From Marchantia polymorpha subsp. ruderalis (Eukaryota > Streptophyta > Marchantiopsida > Marchantiales > Marchantiaceae), in assembly GCA_037833965.1 (NCBI GenBank), contig AP031358.1, forward strand, positions 23,444,001 through 23,508,000: a stretch of 64,000 nt of DNA, given 5' to 3'. The translations under genes were made by a program, and so were the position numbers. A model generated the notes under the pieces. The model did not search any database and was not told the DNA's origin. It saw only the letters and a list, made by a program, of their open reading frames with translations. Positions 49,446 to 62,989 of the stretch are shown in pieces. Position 1 is the stretch's first letter. Every line of letters starts with the position of its first letter.

Positions 49446-49559
49446 CAGGTTGCCACTCAGTGTGACGATGGTCACTGCTGATTGGCGAAGAAATCCGACA
49501 GGCGAGTTGCCTTCCTGCTCAATGTAAGAGGCATAGGCCCGGAAACTCCGATTAGTCAC

Positions 49560-52500
49560 ATGGCTGGAAATGGTTATGGGGATTTCTCGCCACCTCGAGA
49601 AGAAAATCCCGAGGACGATGCACTTCCTCGACCCCTTTCTGTTGAACACGCGGACGAAACTAGTGATGTCAGTGCTTCTCTGTTCAAAGAGATGACCAGC
49701 GAGGAAGAGATGGAGGAGGTTGCATCTGGCATCCAGAACCAAATTCGGATAGGTAAAGACGGCAACTTGAACAATGAGGTGGGCGATGGCGACACGGATG
49801 GAGATTCAAGCGGCGAAGAGGGCTCTCTGTTTGAAGATATCGACGGTGAGGACGAAAGTCAGTATGCCGGACTCCGGGGCGTACATCAATCTGGCTATGG
49901 TGGAACGCTGAACAGGGGGGCTGGAGCCAGTCATGAAATTTATGTTCTTGGGGGCGGGATTTCCGAGGAGGTCCCGTTTATAAGTACTGGCGGAAAGGAC
50001 CTCGATGGACCATACGATGGATCTCTTCCGCCGAACCTCGGTCTTCTGCCCCGGAAAGCAGATGTAACTCTAGATAACCTTGAATCCAAAGTGGACAGAG
50101 TGAAGGACGAGTCTTCACTTCTTTCAGGGATTGGTCGAGATTACGGAACTTCCTCCGGAGAAGAAGGAGGCGAGGATGGAGCCTTAGTGAGGTTAGCAGA
50201 TGCCAACTTGGAGGATGGTCGAAATTCAACTGTGCCCGTGCCTGAGGATAGTCTTAATCAACCTCAAGAAGGTTTCGGTCCCGGGAGGGTTTCCCCCATG
50301 GCCTTTGGAAGGGACAGAACGTTGGGGGAGGATAAGGCAATGCCATCGAGCTTAGGGCAACTTAGTGAAGCTCCAGACTCGTACGAAGCATTAGATGGAC
50401 AGGACAAGACTTTGAACACGAATTCTCCGAAAGAACGCGTGCGGAAAAGGGGGAGAGCAACTAGGGAACTTGGGGCTTTACTGATGGATTCCAACGCTGG
50501 CAGACGTGGAAAGCGAGCATTCGAACTGCAGGGAGCTTGTGCTCTGGCATCTGGGCAAGGCACTGCTGGGGAATCAGGAGACGGCTTTGCAGCTTCTGAT
50601 GGGTTTGTGAAACCATTTATGGGTCCAGGCAGTACCAGCGATGTGCGGATTACTCGAAGCCAGGTGTCAGGCAGGTCAGGATTGAAGGATGATAATCTGG
50701 ATTCAAAGGTTCCTGAGGTAAGGGGTATTGCAGATGTCTCGGCCAAAAGGACGGGTAAGAGAAGCGTTACAAGGAGCCGTCTAGGCTGGGGAAATGCCAA
50801 CGATTCCAGTCAGCAAAGTCCAGAAGTGGCTGGTAAGGGCGAGGGGAAGAGTTCAGCTACAGGCGAAGCTGTGGACGATGTTCAACAGGTAGCTGATGTT
50901 GTGCTTGGTGTTGTACATGTGGATGAAGAGCCAACTAAGTCAAAGCCCAAAGGAAAGTCAGGTGGTAGGGTGACAAAGGCACGAGCTCCGGGTAAAGCGG
51001 GGTGTGCAGATGCTCTAGCGGAAGGACAAGCTGATTTAAGGGAGATATTACCGTCTAGCCCATTACGCAGTCGGGCTGAAGATCTCGACGGATCCGAAAT
51101 GTTGATGAACTATGATAAAGTTGTGTGTCCTTTGCCCAGTGTCGAATGTGGATTGCAAGATGCTGTGTGCAGTTTGAATTCTCAGGAGACGGAGATGGAC
51201 GCAGTTATGGAGAACAGTTTGGGGAGGAGGCGAAGTAATAGACACGCTGCAAAAATAGGAGAGAAGGTGGAGGTAGGTCAGCCGGCGATTGCCAATGGTA
51301 AATTGCCGAAACATTCAAAAGGGCGGAAACGGGCTTCTTCAAGTAAAGGTAAGAAGTCAGAGGAAGTTTCGGTTCTGAAGTTAGTCGAGAAACAGAACTC
51401 TGAAATTGAAGAAGAGAATTCTGAATCATTTGTAACACCAGAAGAGACCACCATCGAGGTATTGGAAGATTCGGAAAATCTTGCTAGAAAATCTAAAGGG
51501 TCTCCTGCTAACCGCAAATCCTCTGAAGTTTCTTTTCGAAAGAAGAAGAAAAATTCCTCATGTGTTTTAAGAGCTTCTTCCATGGACAAGGTGAATTTGA
51601 AGAGTGAGCTTGAACTGGTACCTCTGCTACCAAGCAAACAGGAAGGTGCAGGTGTTAAAGACATTTCTTTGATTGGAGATGATAAGAACACATCAAGTAT
51701 AACAGGTGACACGAAAGATAGTTGTCAGGATACCAAGGGGAAAAAACACGCTGCAAAAATTACGAGTGGAAGCCGAGATGTTAGAAGGTCACAAGTCTTT
51801 GGGCGTGGATTGGATATCAAAGACGATGAAGATCTCAGGAACACTGAGACCTGCACTTCGTCTGCGTGCGTGGATTTACCTGAGCAGGTGTCCAAAGTAG
51901 GTAACAAAACTATGAGGGGAAGTCGATCATTAGTAAAACTTGATAGTGTCAGCTGCGATGAGGATGCTGATTTGAGAAGAGCTGGAGGAAGCCAGGATAG
52001 AGTTGCGGAGTGCGGATTAGACCCTTCACGTAAGGACGATGGTGAAAACTTGGAAGGTGATAATTGTAGGGATTTCAGGGAGGATGTTGGTTCTGCAACT
52101 TCATGCGATAGTTTAGTCAAGAAGGAAGGTGAGGTTGGCGATATGAACCAGGGCTTTGCTCCCGATACTAGTCTCCCTGGTAGTGGAGGTTGTGGAGATC
52201 CCGATAAGACTGAAATGGGTGACTTAGCCAATCAACCTGAATTAACAGGGAGTGGGAAGGCGAGGACTAGACAACGTCGAGCAACTCATCAACAGGAAGG
52301 AGCTCAGTTGGGCACTCAGACGAGCAGGAAGGGGAAGAAAGGAGGTAGGAAGAAAGACATATTAGGCTCCACTGGACTTGGTGTGTCCTCAGAGAAAGAT
52401 GTAAATTTGGTGAGTAAGAGGAAGTCAAAGGGCAGAGAGAAAAGAGGATCAGTCTTGGATGCAAGTGACAAAAATGGTCCGGATTTTATTAAGGAGATGG

Positions 52501-55500
52501 CTGTAAATAAGCAGGTTGGAGAAGTGACTTTCGTTGCATGTGCAATGAATGCGGTTGAATCTGTTTCCCACAACGAAGAGTTGGAAAATGTGCATGGAGA
52601 ACAAGCATTTATCAAGGAGGAAGGAAACTTCACATCCCTAGGACTTGATATTGAGGTCTCGAAGAGACGGAAGATGGGTAATTCTGTTAAGGCCTCTGCT
52701 GTTGAGCTGGCCACTGATAAAACCAAAGTCTCAGCAGAATCTTCTCTGGCAGGAGGAGCTAAGTCTTCCCGTTGTGCTAACAGTGTACAAAAGAAACCCA
52801 AAAAGTCTATTGTCTCTAGCTCGGAAGCGACTGCTTCTGGGACGAAGATAAAATCCGAGTCTAATCGTCCATCAAGGGCAAAGGGTATGGTGATTAAGGC
52901 TTTGTCAAGTATCAAGGATCAAACTGGTGACAAAGCTGCCGTAAGTTCACAAGACGAGCTTGTTAACCCTGTTAATGGAAGTCATATGGCCCATTCAGAA
53001 GGATTAAGTCTTAAGTTTACTGGCGTCGATGAAGTGGGTGGAAGCGTGGAGACTAGACCGTTGGATGATGCAGATGCCGCAAGGGGACGGGAAGAAGTAA
53101 AGGATTCCTCGAACATAATCTGTGGGCAGAGTTCCCAGGATCTTGACAATTTTGACAGCCCAGAAGACACTGGAGCAGTTGGGGAAGACATGTCTAGTGG
53201 AGTCACGGAGGGCGATGCCAATGAGAATGAAAGAACTGAGGCGGGAGTTGCCGATGTAGGAATTCCTAGGAAAAGTTGGGTTCTTTGTGATGACTGCAAT
53301 AAATGGCGCTGCATCCCTGTTGAACTGGCTGACCAAATTGATGACACAAACGCCAAATGGTAATAATTCTATCATGCTAATCCTTTTGGTCGCACTGCCT
53401 ACCCAGGAATTGTCTCTGACGAGCCGTGTAACAGGATCAGCCAGTATGTGGATAACAAAAGGGATGGTTCATAAGTATTTCAAATGCAACATTTGACATT
53501 TCAGAAAGCTAGGCTTTGTGTCTAAGGTTTTGTTACTTTCATGTCTGGAGGTCTTGTCGAGACAATCCAAATCCGGACTACGCCGATTGCTCAATTCCTC
53601 AGGAGAAGTCAAATGCGGAGATCAACGAAGAATTGCAAATATCAGAAGTCTCAGTGACTGAGGAAGGGGATGACAAGGACGGGATTGATTCCAAGCTCAT
53701 GGAGATTGGGTCAGGAAGTGGAGGTGTGTTTGTATAAGAATGTTACTGTTTGAAATTTATCTGGTCTTTTACAAAGATTTTTGATGTCCAAAATCGTAGT
53801 ACGTACATAAAGTAGAGTAGCGAAGGGTACCTTTTGATAGATTATAGAACCTGTGGACAATCCGAAAACGTGTATATCTCACTAATTGTGGCCTTGGACA
53901 TTGTGAGACTTCAGTCTACTTTCGATGTGTATTTGCATTCAGAAAAAGACAAACTTATCACACAGGTGAGTTTGTTGACTCTTGACTTGAGGAGTTGAGA
54001 ATTATCTTATAGGGAATATTGTTTTTTTTCAGATAACAAACCTGCTGTCTGGAAGTTGATTCGCCGTAACATCTTCCACCATAGACGGACAAAGGCGCAA
54101 GGAAGTGATGAGGTAAGATTTTTCTTGATGAAGTTTTCTTCTGTTTTGAAATTCATTTGGCCAGGTTGGATCAAGTGGAAGGAAAGTAACTAGTTTGTAC
54201 ATATAAAACATCTATACTTCAATCTTGCCTAATCGTTCTCTGTTAATGGCTACGTGGCTTTGCTGTGTATTTTGTCCAGCCATACAGAAAGAGTCATGTC
54301 TTTCTAATTTCCTCTTTTAGTAATTACCAAATAGTATAGAAGCTGTTCATATGTACATGTTATTTCTGCATCACCTCCTTGCCTACAAGGAGGAATCAAA
54401 GAAATAGCATTAATTTGTTGTTGTTTTAAAATATAGAAATCTACATTTTTCAACTCTCTTCATTTCTTCTTTCTCCAGATAATGGTCTGTCAGTGTACGC
54501 CGCCAGAAGATGGCGGTGTTGGATGCGGAGATAATTGTCTCAACCGGGTACTCAATATCGAGTGTGTCCAAGAGCATTGTCCATGTGGGGAGGCTTGCTC
54601 CAATCAGCAGGTTTGCCTCCTATTTTATCACTTCCACGCATGTTCTAATTGAATCCTCGCTGTATCATTGTGGTTTTTTGCTCAAATGCTATGCCTACTC
54701 ATTTCCTTATAAACAGTGTTCTCTATTAACTCTATATTCTTATTTTATTCTGAAAATTTTGGAAAGACACTTATGAGTTTTTGTTGGATCCTCAACACCA
54801 AATGTGGCTTTGTACTAACATATATAAATTTTCGTTGTCAGATTTTGTAAGTGTTTGCTGTCTTTCTCTGAACGTATCTGTTCCCTGTGTTATTATATGT
54901 GTCGAATTCTGTCCAAGAATTTTGAAAACCATATAATTATACTTCGTATGTCATGTCGCTAACTATCCTATATATTCTCACTTATTTTCTTTTGGGCCGA
55001 GATCAACCAAAACCTATTACAAGAGATAATGATCTATGGGATGCAAATGTTATTGTTTGTCTATGGATTTATTGTAAATTACACAAGATGTATCTTTTTA
55101 TGTGGTTTTGTGGTCATATGGATGCAGTTCCAAAAGAGGATGTATGCACCTGTTGCAACCTTTAGGTGTGGGAAGAAAGGCTTCGGGCTAAAAGTTTTGA
55201 AATATACCCCCAAGGACTCTTTTCTCATCGAGTACGTCGGGGAGGTACGTTTTGTCATTTGTAAACCTTCTTTGTGTAATTAATGTGCGACTTACGACAT
55301 GTAGGATTTTAAATCTTTGTATTATGTGAATCTGGACTATTTCAACCAACCGTTCTTGATAATTTATCTCTACTTTTGAACAAGGACTAACATGATGTAT
55401 TCTCTTTCGAGACTCGCGGTTGATTTGTGACTAAAGGGAGACTTTGTTGATCTTTTCCAAGGAATTATGGTTATTGTTTTCCGTCTAGATCGTAACATAA

Positions 55501-58500
55501 GTTTAGATCAAATTTTTAGATCAATAAAGTTTAGTCAATAAAGTTTTAGATCAAATTCCACGTTCAACGTTTTACAACCTCTCATCACACGTCTTATTGT
55601 TTTTCTCTTTTGAGCTTGATAGGTGCTAGATGTCGGTGCATTTGAAGAGCGACAACAAGACTATGCTCGGAATGGCCAAAAGCATTTCTATTTTATGACG
55701 TTGAGCAGCACGGAGGTTCACCTATTCTACTTCTTTGTTTCGACATAAAACCCCATCCTGTTTGTTGAGTGAAAGTGACTTGGCATGACATGTATTAGAA
55801 GAAGCCACTGCCATCTTTACCGTCCTGTATTGAATGCAAGATTTCCGAAGTTGACAGGCCCAAAGGAATGAAATTTTTGTCATTTATAATCTATGTTGGA
55901 ATAGGATTTATAGGGGACAACCTTGAGTTTTGCATGTACTCACTGTACTGATTGTGGAGCATCTCAAACAGGTAATTGATGCTTGTTCCAAAGGTAACTT
56001 CGGGAGGTTTATCAATCACAGTTGCGAACCGAACTGTAAGACTGAGAAGGTAGTAATAGCTAAACGACGAGTGCATTTATTAGTCTTAATTATATTGGCA
56101 GATGTGTTCGTGAAAAGTCACTTGACTTTTCCTGTATCATTCAAAGGAGTAAAATCTATCCTTGAATCACATCTTAAAACTCAGAGTTCTTATTGAAAAC
56201 TATATTTTCTGAATTTCAGTGGATGGTCAACGGAGAAGTTTGTATCGGATTGTTTGCCATCAGAGACATAGCAGAGGTAAGATGTCAGTAATCTTGCTAA
56301 AGTTCAGCTTCATTCTTGTTCCTGAGGCGATATCATGGCATAGGTTTGAGCTATAATCTCTTGTATCTCATTCTTTTGTGTACTCATTCTAAATATATCT
56401 ATTTACAAGTCAACAGGGTGAAGAAGTCACATTTGACTACAACTATGTGCGAGTTCGAGGCGCATCGGCGAAGAAGTGTGAATGTGGTTCTTCACAATGT
56501 CGAGGATTTATTGGGGCTGATTCTGAGACGCCCAGAGCTGTAGTTGAGAGCGATTCAGAAGATGATGAAGATCCTGAACCCATCATGATCGTTAACAGTG
56601 ATGAGGAGGATAATCATGTAGACGAGAGTAAAGTGACACCTTTGAAAAAGATCAAAGATGATTTTGCTTATCGTGAGACCACCTCAACTCGACCGAGCAG
56701 GATTAAACGCAAGTTGGTGCCTGTCAAAGATAAAGTTCCGGTTGCTGTGAAGCGTATCAAGACCAGTAGTACTTCAAGAAAGAGTAGTATATCAAATCCA
56801 AAGGGATTGACAGTCGACGTCGGTCGGCATGAAGGAGCCCGCGCTCTTTCGAGTGATGGTTCGTACATTACCGCTTTCTTGAAGGATTTGATTTGTCCAA
56901 TTTCATTGTTTTTCAGTACCTTTGACTTCTATCTTACACCCCCTCCTTTTTCTGAAACTTCTTTTTTATGACCTACGAAATGTATCATCCATAGGTGGTG
57001 CTTCTATGCTTTGAACTTTCCAAAATAGGCAATCCATAATAATAGAATATCATAACTTGCAGATTTTAGAAAATTCAGGGATCTTGAAAACTATCAAAGT
57101 CATCTCCGTTGAGATCTGGATTGGTTGAATCATTTTTCATTACTAAAATAATTGGGTTGCTAACTTTGATTCTCTGTTTTGTTATGAACAGTACAAGAAA
57201 AGTTGGATGATCTGCTCGACAAGAGAGGTGGTCTGAAGAAGAGAAAGGTTTGTTTATCTCATTGGTCTTTATATAGTGGTATGTATCATCTGTTTTTGTT
57301 TTGGGAGAACATTGTGGACATCTCAAGATAATGCTAATCTCATACAATCATTGCATGAATGGAACTAGTAGACTAGACTGTAGATTTTGGTCTTAATCTG
57401 CTGGGATGGATCTAGTACATTTTTGGCATCTTAAGTCGGTCAGTTAATAGTTGGCTGCGCATAATTGCAATTAGCTCCTTTGTTTGATGTTGCGTAATTG
57501 TTTTTCCAAGATCATGTAGACTAGATTCTTTGTGAGCCTGGAACTGTATCTGATAGTTAGTCAACTTAGACTCAACGTCAATAACATGAAATACGACGAG
57601 GTTACGTGATTGTTATACCTCATATTTAAACTTATCCAATTGTGTTGTGAATCCAGGATGTGGCTGCACAGTACTTGAAGCTGTTGGTTTTACAATATGC
57701 ATCCGGAGACAACAAGAAGGATGCAGCAGCTTGCAGGTACAGTACTTTATGACTCCTGGTTATTGATAGTTTTAAGATGAAGGGTAGCAGATTATGTCTT
57801 TCTGGCTGAGCTTGCTAGGCTACAAATACCAAATTCATGATAATTCTAGTTGAAAAGCGTACCCAAAGAGAAGAATACTGAATCTTTAGTGAAACTTCTC
57901 CTCATAGTTTCATATTAAAATGCAGCTACGTATCCTTTGTTGGATCATTCCTTTTGGGTCATTGATGTGAGCCATCTATTTTGTAGACCTTGAACAGCTT
58001 TCAGCGAGCATTGTGATTAGAGGGTACTTTTCTCTAAATCTACTTTCATGGCGTTGACACATACCGTGCTTGTGCAGTGTTCGGGACATTTCTTTGTTAT
58101 TGGAGGCTCTTCTGAGGACATCATCACGTTCAGTCCTTTCCGACATAATGAAAATGAATGGTTCGTTATATGCTAAGCACCTTTGTAAACAAAGTGTCCA
58201 GTCATCTATCTCTTACGCTATAAATACACAACTTTACTTGTTATATTGCTCAGTTGTTCCTGAGAAACCCCAGCATTGTAGTAGAGCAGGTGTCGGAATG
58301 AATCTTCGTACTTTAAAGCTCGCAAGAACCCAAAGTGTCCGAAGATTGTCTGAGGAGATCATGAACCAAAGGCGTGAAAATCCTTTTCTGTGAATTTCTA
58401 TGGTCTATTTGTCTCAATGATACTATCATTCATTCTTTTCGTTTTTTTACATTAATATCTCTAGCAAAGTACTCTGATACCTTGAGAAAGATGTGTATCA

Positions 58501-61500
58501 CGACACTTGCATTCATTTTTGTTACAAGTGTGTCTATACTATGCCTTTGACAACAAAATCGGGTCGCGGGGTTTGAATTTGAAATGCAGGATTGAGAATG
58601 CTTCATCACTTTATTAAACAACTTCGAAAGCAATGGGATAAGACACCTATTCTTCGCAAACTGATGAAGGTTAGTGTGATCAGTATGAGCCTTGATTTCC
58701 AGTTGGTTGTTATGTTCGTTATCATTATTTGATAAATATATCAAATAATGATCTATTTCATCAAAACTTAGGAATGACATGATGTTTATCCATTCGTTTT
58801 CCTTCATGGCCCATATGTTATGAAATGTTTGGTGGATTACTTTTATTCCACTTAAATCCATCAACAGCGATAGAAACTCATTGCTTCCTTAGGACGATAG
58901 ATATTATGCTTCTCTGAGTTCTTTATGGTTGTCTGTTTTGGACTGTTGAATCGAGTGGTAGTCATGGTACGAGTGGTAGAAACTATGTTGTGTGTCCACG
59001 TGAAGAGTAGTTTCTTTCGTCACCACCGACCTGCTGGTTACGAAAAACAATTTGGATTATGAGGATCTCTGTTAATGTTTTGCTTTCTTTTACTGTCTTC
59101 CGAAGCCAGTTTTGTTTTCAAAACATCCAACAAACATTGAGAAATACAACCTCAATAAAAACTTGGCATTCTTTAACGAACCTTACTCTATGAACCTTCC
59201 TTTGTCTAAGTCATTTTTGCTTAACCACGCCGGTCAACGATACTTCTTGTTTACTGGCGTACTAGCTTGATGAAACGTCAAACTTAGAAATGAAAGGACT
59301 TAAAAAAAATTCTTAAACAACAAAAAACATGATTTAAAGTACAGTACTGCGATTGGCTCAGACAATAGCAGCTTTATCAACTGTTCTTACAAATAAAAGT
59401 ATGGTTTGTGCATGAAGATATGTTGATATTCACAAACTTGTTAACATTTGCTTTCAGGTTCTCGAGCTGCTCGCTTCAGATCGTGTGCGTGTTCTGACGG
59501 AGAACATGATCAACTCGGCTCCACCTTGTCAGGGAATGGAGAGGTCAGTTTAACAAGGGCCAGGGTAAAAGTTGTGTTTCTTGTGTTATTGTTACATAGA
59601 GCTTATCATATCCATGCTTGTCATAATGGTTTAAGTATATATGATTTCTTTGTCATCTGTCCAACGTTCTGGTAATTCCCTTGCAGGATATTTCTAAGAT
59701 GTTGTCGTTGTTTCTTTTGCAGCTTTTCCGAGTCTCTCTTTGAATTGACTCGTCACAGAGATCCAGAGGTATGCTCTGTCACATTATTAAGGCTCTTGTA
59801 TTAAAAAAGGAGTTCCTTTTCTCTTTTTCTTTTAAACGTGACCTTTCATTCATTCATTCTTTTCAAGCAGTTCTCCTAGCTCAAACCATCAATGTTAATC
59901 TGACAGTCATCTTGATCTTGAACATTGATTGCAGGTGTGTCACATGGCTCGTCGGTTCAGAAATAGATGGATACCTCCACGACCACAGATTTATGAGCAA
60001 CAGAACAAAGGACCTGAAAAGTCCCCACAACTATATCTCAAGTCCGGTTCGCCCGCTCGAATGCTGTCTTCAAGCCAAATGCAGCTTGATAGTAGTCAGT
60101 TTTCATCCCCACAAAAGCAGAGTCCGACCTCGGTGGCTTTGAAAGGGGCGGAAGCATCGAAGGTTGTCAGCGGCTCATCAGCGTCGAATGGATCTCAAGG
60201 AATTACTTTCTCAACTCAATCTAAAGTTGGCACACTTCCTACAGATGAAAGCACGGCTCTTAAACCTGCTCAAGGTGAGGTGTCAATGCAGAATGGTCCT
60301 CACACTGAGACAGGGAAGGATGAAAAGGTGAAACGCAAACGAGTTTCTCGATGGGATGCTCCTGCCAAGGTAGAGAAGGGCACTTATGAGCCTATCGTTG
60401 CTGCAAGTGCTGCTGATGTGCCAGTTGCTGATTCAAGTCTTCCAAGTAGACAAACTTCTGTCCCTTCAGCACCTCAAACGCAAGCAGCATCAGCACAGCC
60501 TCAGTTCCAAGGATCAAGCAGAGAGATTAGTAAGAAACAAAGACAGTTTGGGCCAAATCATGAAAATGTTAATAGAGGTGTACCATATCGATACGAAGCT
60601 CCTGTTGGTAAGCAGGGCTCTGAGGAGATGTTAGGTACATCTTCAGGTCAGCCCACTAACATACCACCGCAGCATGCTTGGCAATCTACTTATCCTGGGG
60701 CACCACCAAGTTGGCCCTCAACGTCCACTTCTGGTGGCCAAGATCCTGCGAGGTTGCCGTTCGGTGTTACATCTGGTCAACCACAACTGCACCCAGGCTG
60801 TACTCCCGGTGTTCCACAACGAAGACCTGAGCCAGGATATGGAATCCCTGCACAACCTCATGCTCCTGGTCCTTTGTCTGTTCCACCTGCCATGCAGATG
60901 AATGGTCCTTTGATGATCCCCACTGGACCAGTACCTCTCCATCTAGGCCCCCAACAAGTTCCTCTCACGAATCCAGGACCACCACACGGAGGTGTTCCTT
61001 TACCAGGTACGACCTATCCTGGCTGCCCGCCAGCACACATGGGCTTGGGAGGACCTCCTCACCAGCTTCTACATGGGATGACCCCAAACATGCCAAATGG
61101 TTACCCGCAAGGTGTCCATTATGGACCATGGGGTCCAGCTCCTGTTATGCCACATTTTGCAGGTCCACCAGCTTTCCCAATGGATGAAAGCCGAAGGTTT
61201 TTGCCACAAGCTACATGGCTTCCCAACTCAAGTATATATAATGAGGATGTATCATCTCAAAGGACGTCAGTTAGTGGGGAAATTTTGCCTTCAAATGGAG
61301 ACTTGCCACCCAATGGTGTTCAATCTGCAGGAGACGTGGAGCCTGAACCTCCTGTACCAGGTCTCTCTCCCCCGACGACCTCAAGTACTCATGATCTTGC
61401 CACATCAACAAACCCTTGCCCGAGAGAGCTATGTCAAGAACAGAAGATGCCACCTGAGTTTTTAGATCCTAGAAGATGTGGTGAAAGTTTTATCGCAAAC

Positions 61501-62989
61501 GAAGTCCCGGATACAAGACGAGACAGGGATCATGGTCCGGAGTATTACAGAGCCGGAATTTCTGACATGGGATGTGGGTTTCAAGAGGAACACTGGGACG
61601 ATCCAGAGTCTCAGAGTTTCAGGGATCATGTAAGTTTTCTTCCATTCTTTTCAGAGGATTGCTGACAAAGCTTTGTGAATACGGTTATTTGTTTACATCT
61701 CGTCTATTGTAGTGTTACTAAGACAGTGAGATGACAAACGTGAACATTTTGCAGGTCTTTTTCTTGGTAAAGAGTCGGGTTCGAAGACATAAGGTTTTTT
61801 CCCTTTCCCAACAGACTGCCATTCTTTTCAGCTTTCAAACGTAGATTGTGTTTACTGCATCTTTCTGTAGGTAAAACGTTGTAGATCACCGCTAATTACA
61901 AGATTGAAATTGATTGGGCATATTCTCATAGAACCAGTCCCTCTTTCTCTGGTGCAAAGTATGTATGTTTTTTTGTAATTTATTTTAGGCTGAGTGTCAT
62001 ATGCAACTCTTATGTTATTGACCCTGTATAACTAAATTTGCAGTTAAAAACCAGAGACATAGATAAATTTTGCACCAAACTGGCGGATGTTATTGTAAGG
62101 AAAGAGGTGGCAAAATGCCTTGAGCACAGAAATCAGGTACATTCCAACGTGTGGTAGATTCTGCTCTGTCAGTGCGTGGGGTTTGTGGTTAGGCAAATGC
62201 CAATTAGTACAGATTCTATTGTTGCTCAAATGTGGCTCTTGAGAAAAGTTGGCACGCCTCCCTTCTCTCGTCAATAGGCTTTATTCTATTCGGTACATAG
62301 TTTCCCTCAAGTAACCTCGTTTTTGTCTGCCTGTCGCTAAGTTTCCCACTTATTCGAATGCAAGATGTTTGCACACGTCTCAGAATACATAATTGCTGAA
62401 TACAATTCTTGACTAATTGCACGCGAACCCATGCGTTTGTTGCATCATTTATATTACTTCAATGGGATCAAACTTGATCGCAAGTGATGTCTATCACCAA
62501 GCCTGATCGCAATGGTCCTGTCGTACATTTGGATCTATGAAAGAGAATATCATTTTTGCCTCATATCAATCTGTGCACGACGTCATGATCTTAAGTGTAA
62601 AGGCCTACCGAGATCTCCACCCGTTCTGTCTTGTCAAGTTTACTGCTGTCTCCTTTTGTATCCTCCTATCTACACAAACTCTCAACTGTCAGCTTATGTA
62701 GGATTGGTAGGATTAGATTTTTGTAGCGCTGTGTCACTGTTTTGTGTTTGTATCAAATTCTAAATGTGAATGAGTCGACACCATATACAACGGAGTTCTC
62801 TTTCTTTTGGAATACGTCAGTTCTCTTATGTCTACTTACGGAGAACCGGGAATCATGATTCAGGGAAGCGAGAAAATCATAGTGAGAAGCAAGCTTGCGG
62901 AGAAGGTGGAGTCTTACGTCGACAATCAAGTGGAGCAATTTTCACGAAAATGTGACAGAAGCTACAAAAGTGGAGACACTGCTAGGTAG
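49560..62989 (+). CDS. ASHH2: ASHH2/SDG8-type histone H3K36 methyltransferase (19 exons, about 2471 aa)
   Basis: Nuclear SET2-class enzyme that methylates H3 lysine 36 on transcribed genes. Exons: 49560-53359, 53551-53723, 54033-54112, 54479-54610, 55128-55244, 55623-55715, 55972-56049, 56220-56276, 56417-56858, 57192-57247, 57657-57736, 58078-58160, 58590-58669, 59458-59543, 59723-59768, 59935-61629, 61755-61793, 62044-62153 and 62821-62989; total 7416 nt, in frame. Domains: a disordered Ser/Lys/Glu-rich N-terminus (1-1235); CW zinc finger 1239-1282 with C1243, C1246, C1269 and C1280; AWS 1352-1395; SET about 1396-1520 with RFINHSCEPN (N1480, H1481) and FDYNY (Y1518); post-SET CEC (1531-1533) and C1537; a helical region 1658-1815; a Pro-rich region 1816-2350; and an SRI-like end about 2363-2455. 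The ATG at 49560 is the first in frame after a stop at 49479. The last three exons are less certain; the end could instead be reached through an exon starting at 63051. Confidence 0.87.

Larger units (their letters stand above)
47511..49559 (+). promoter_or_regulatory. GC-rich promoter and probable long 5' UTR of the ASHH2-like gene
   Basis: The composition turns GC-rich at about 47510 and remains so to the start codon. A TATAAAA box lies at 47845-47851, followed by a (GA)18 repeat (48139-48174) and a purine tract (49384-49445) just before the first in-frame ATG at 49560. If the TATA box is used, the leader would be about 1.7 kb or would contain an intron. Reverse-strand open frames here are Arg/Ser-rich and not recognisable. 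Confidence 0.4.
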
